Of a stretch of 5,140 nt of DNA, positions 5,140 to 5,140 are shown one piece after another. Location: the NCBI GenBank assembly GCA_011040545.1, contig DQYM01000194.1, forward strand, positions 1 to 5,140. The letters run 5' to 3'. The first letter of the stretch is position 1; each line of letters begins with the position of its first letter. The notes beneath the pieces were generated by a model. It was given only the letters and a program-made list of their open reading frames with translations. It did no database searches and was not told the origin of the DNA. Position numbers and translations under genes: made by a program. Source of the stretch: Candidatus Bathyarchaeota archaeon. GTDB lineage: Archaea; Thermoproteota; Bathyarchaeia; EX4484-135.

Positions 5140-5140
5140 A

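Overview
This window looks like chromosomal DNA from a thermophilic archaeon, most likely of the Thermoproteota (Crenarchaeota). Five things point there: an N-terminal fragment of the crenarchaeal replicative polymerase PolB1 (Dpo1); an archaeal Dph2; archaeal TATA boxes placed about 26-28 bases before leaderless start codons; a Shine-Dalgarno site only before the operon-internal gene; and a tRNA-His whose acceptor, anticodon and T stems are entirely G:C. Arg is coded largely by AGG and Leu often by CTA. The genus cannot be fixed from this sequence.

Layout from left to right. (1) Positions 1-555, minus strand: the first 185 residues of PolB1, cut by the window edge. (2) 556-598: a 43-base divergent promoter region. 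(3) 599-1939, plus: an RNA cytosine-5 methyltransferase of the NSUN/RsmB type with a NusB-like N-terminal domain. (4) A 27-base convergent gap. (5) 1967-2854, minus: an ATP-grasp ligase of the RimK/MptN group. (6) 2855-2908: a 54-base divergent promoter with one near-palindromic TATA box placed symmetrically between two leaderless starts. (7) 2909-3916, plus: Dph2, the radical-SAM-like enzyme that starts diphthamide synthesis on EF-2. (8) 3880-4539, plus: a METTL5-type rRNA adenine-N6 methyltransferase that overlaps the end of dph2 and has a good Shine-Dalgarno site. (9) 4564-4639, plus: tRNA-His(GTG) with encoded G-1 and CCA, and a TATA box inside the end of the METTL5 gene. (10) 4640-4731: a short spacer with a 12-base palindrome and a T-run terminator for the gene on the other side. 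(11) 4732-5139, minus: the C-terminal part of a tryptophan-rich protein resembling the DUF6345 family.

Most of the genes concern the translation apparatus: RNA m5C, rRNA m6A, diphthamide on EF-2 and a histidine tRNA, with an amino-acid ligase that may modify a cofactor or a protein. This is housekeeping DNA. I see no mobile element, CRISPR array or defence island. The less ordinary points are the compact shared promoters, a FEN1-like PIP box at the PolB1 N terminus, an excess of the tetranucleotide CTAG, and the partial protein at the right edge with a caspase-like DAC motif.
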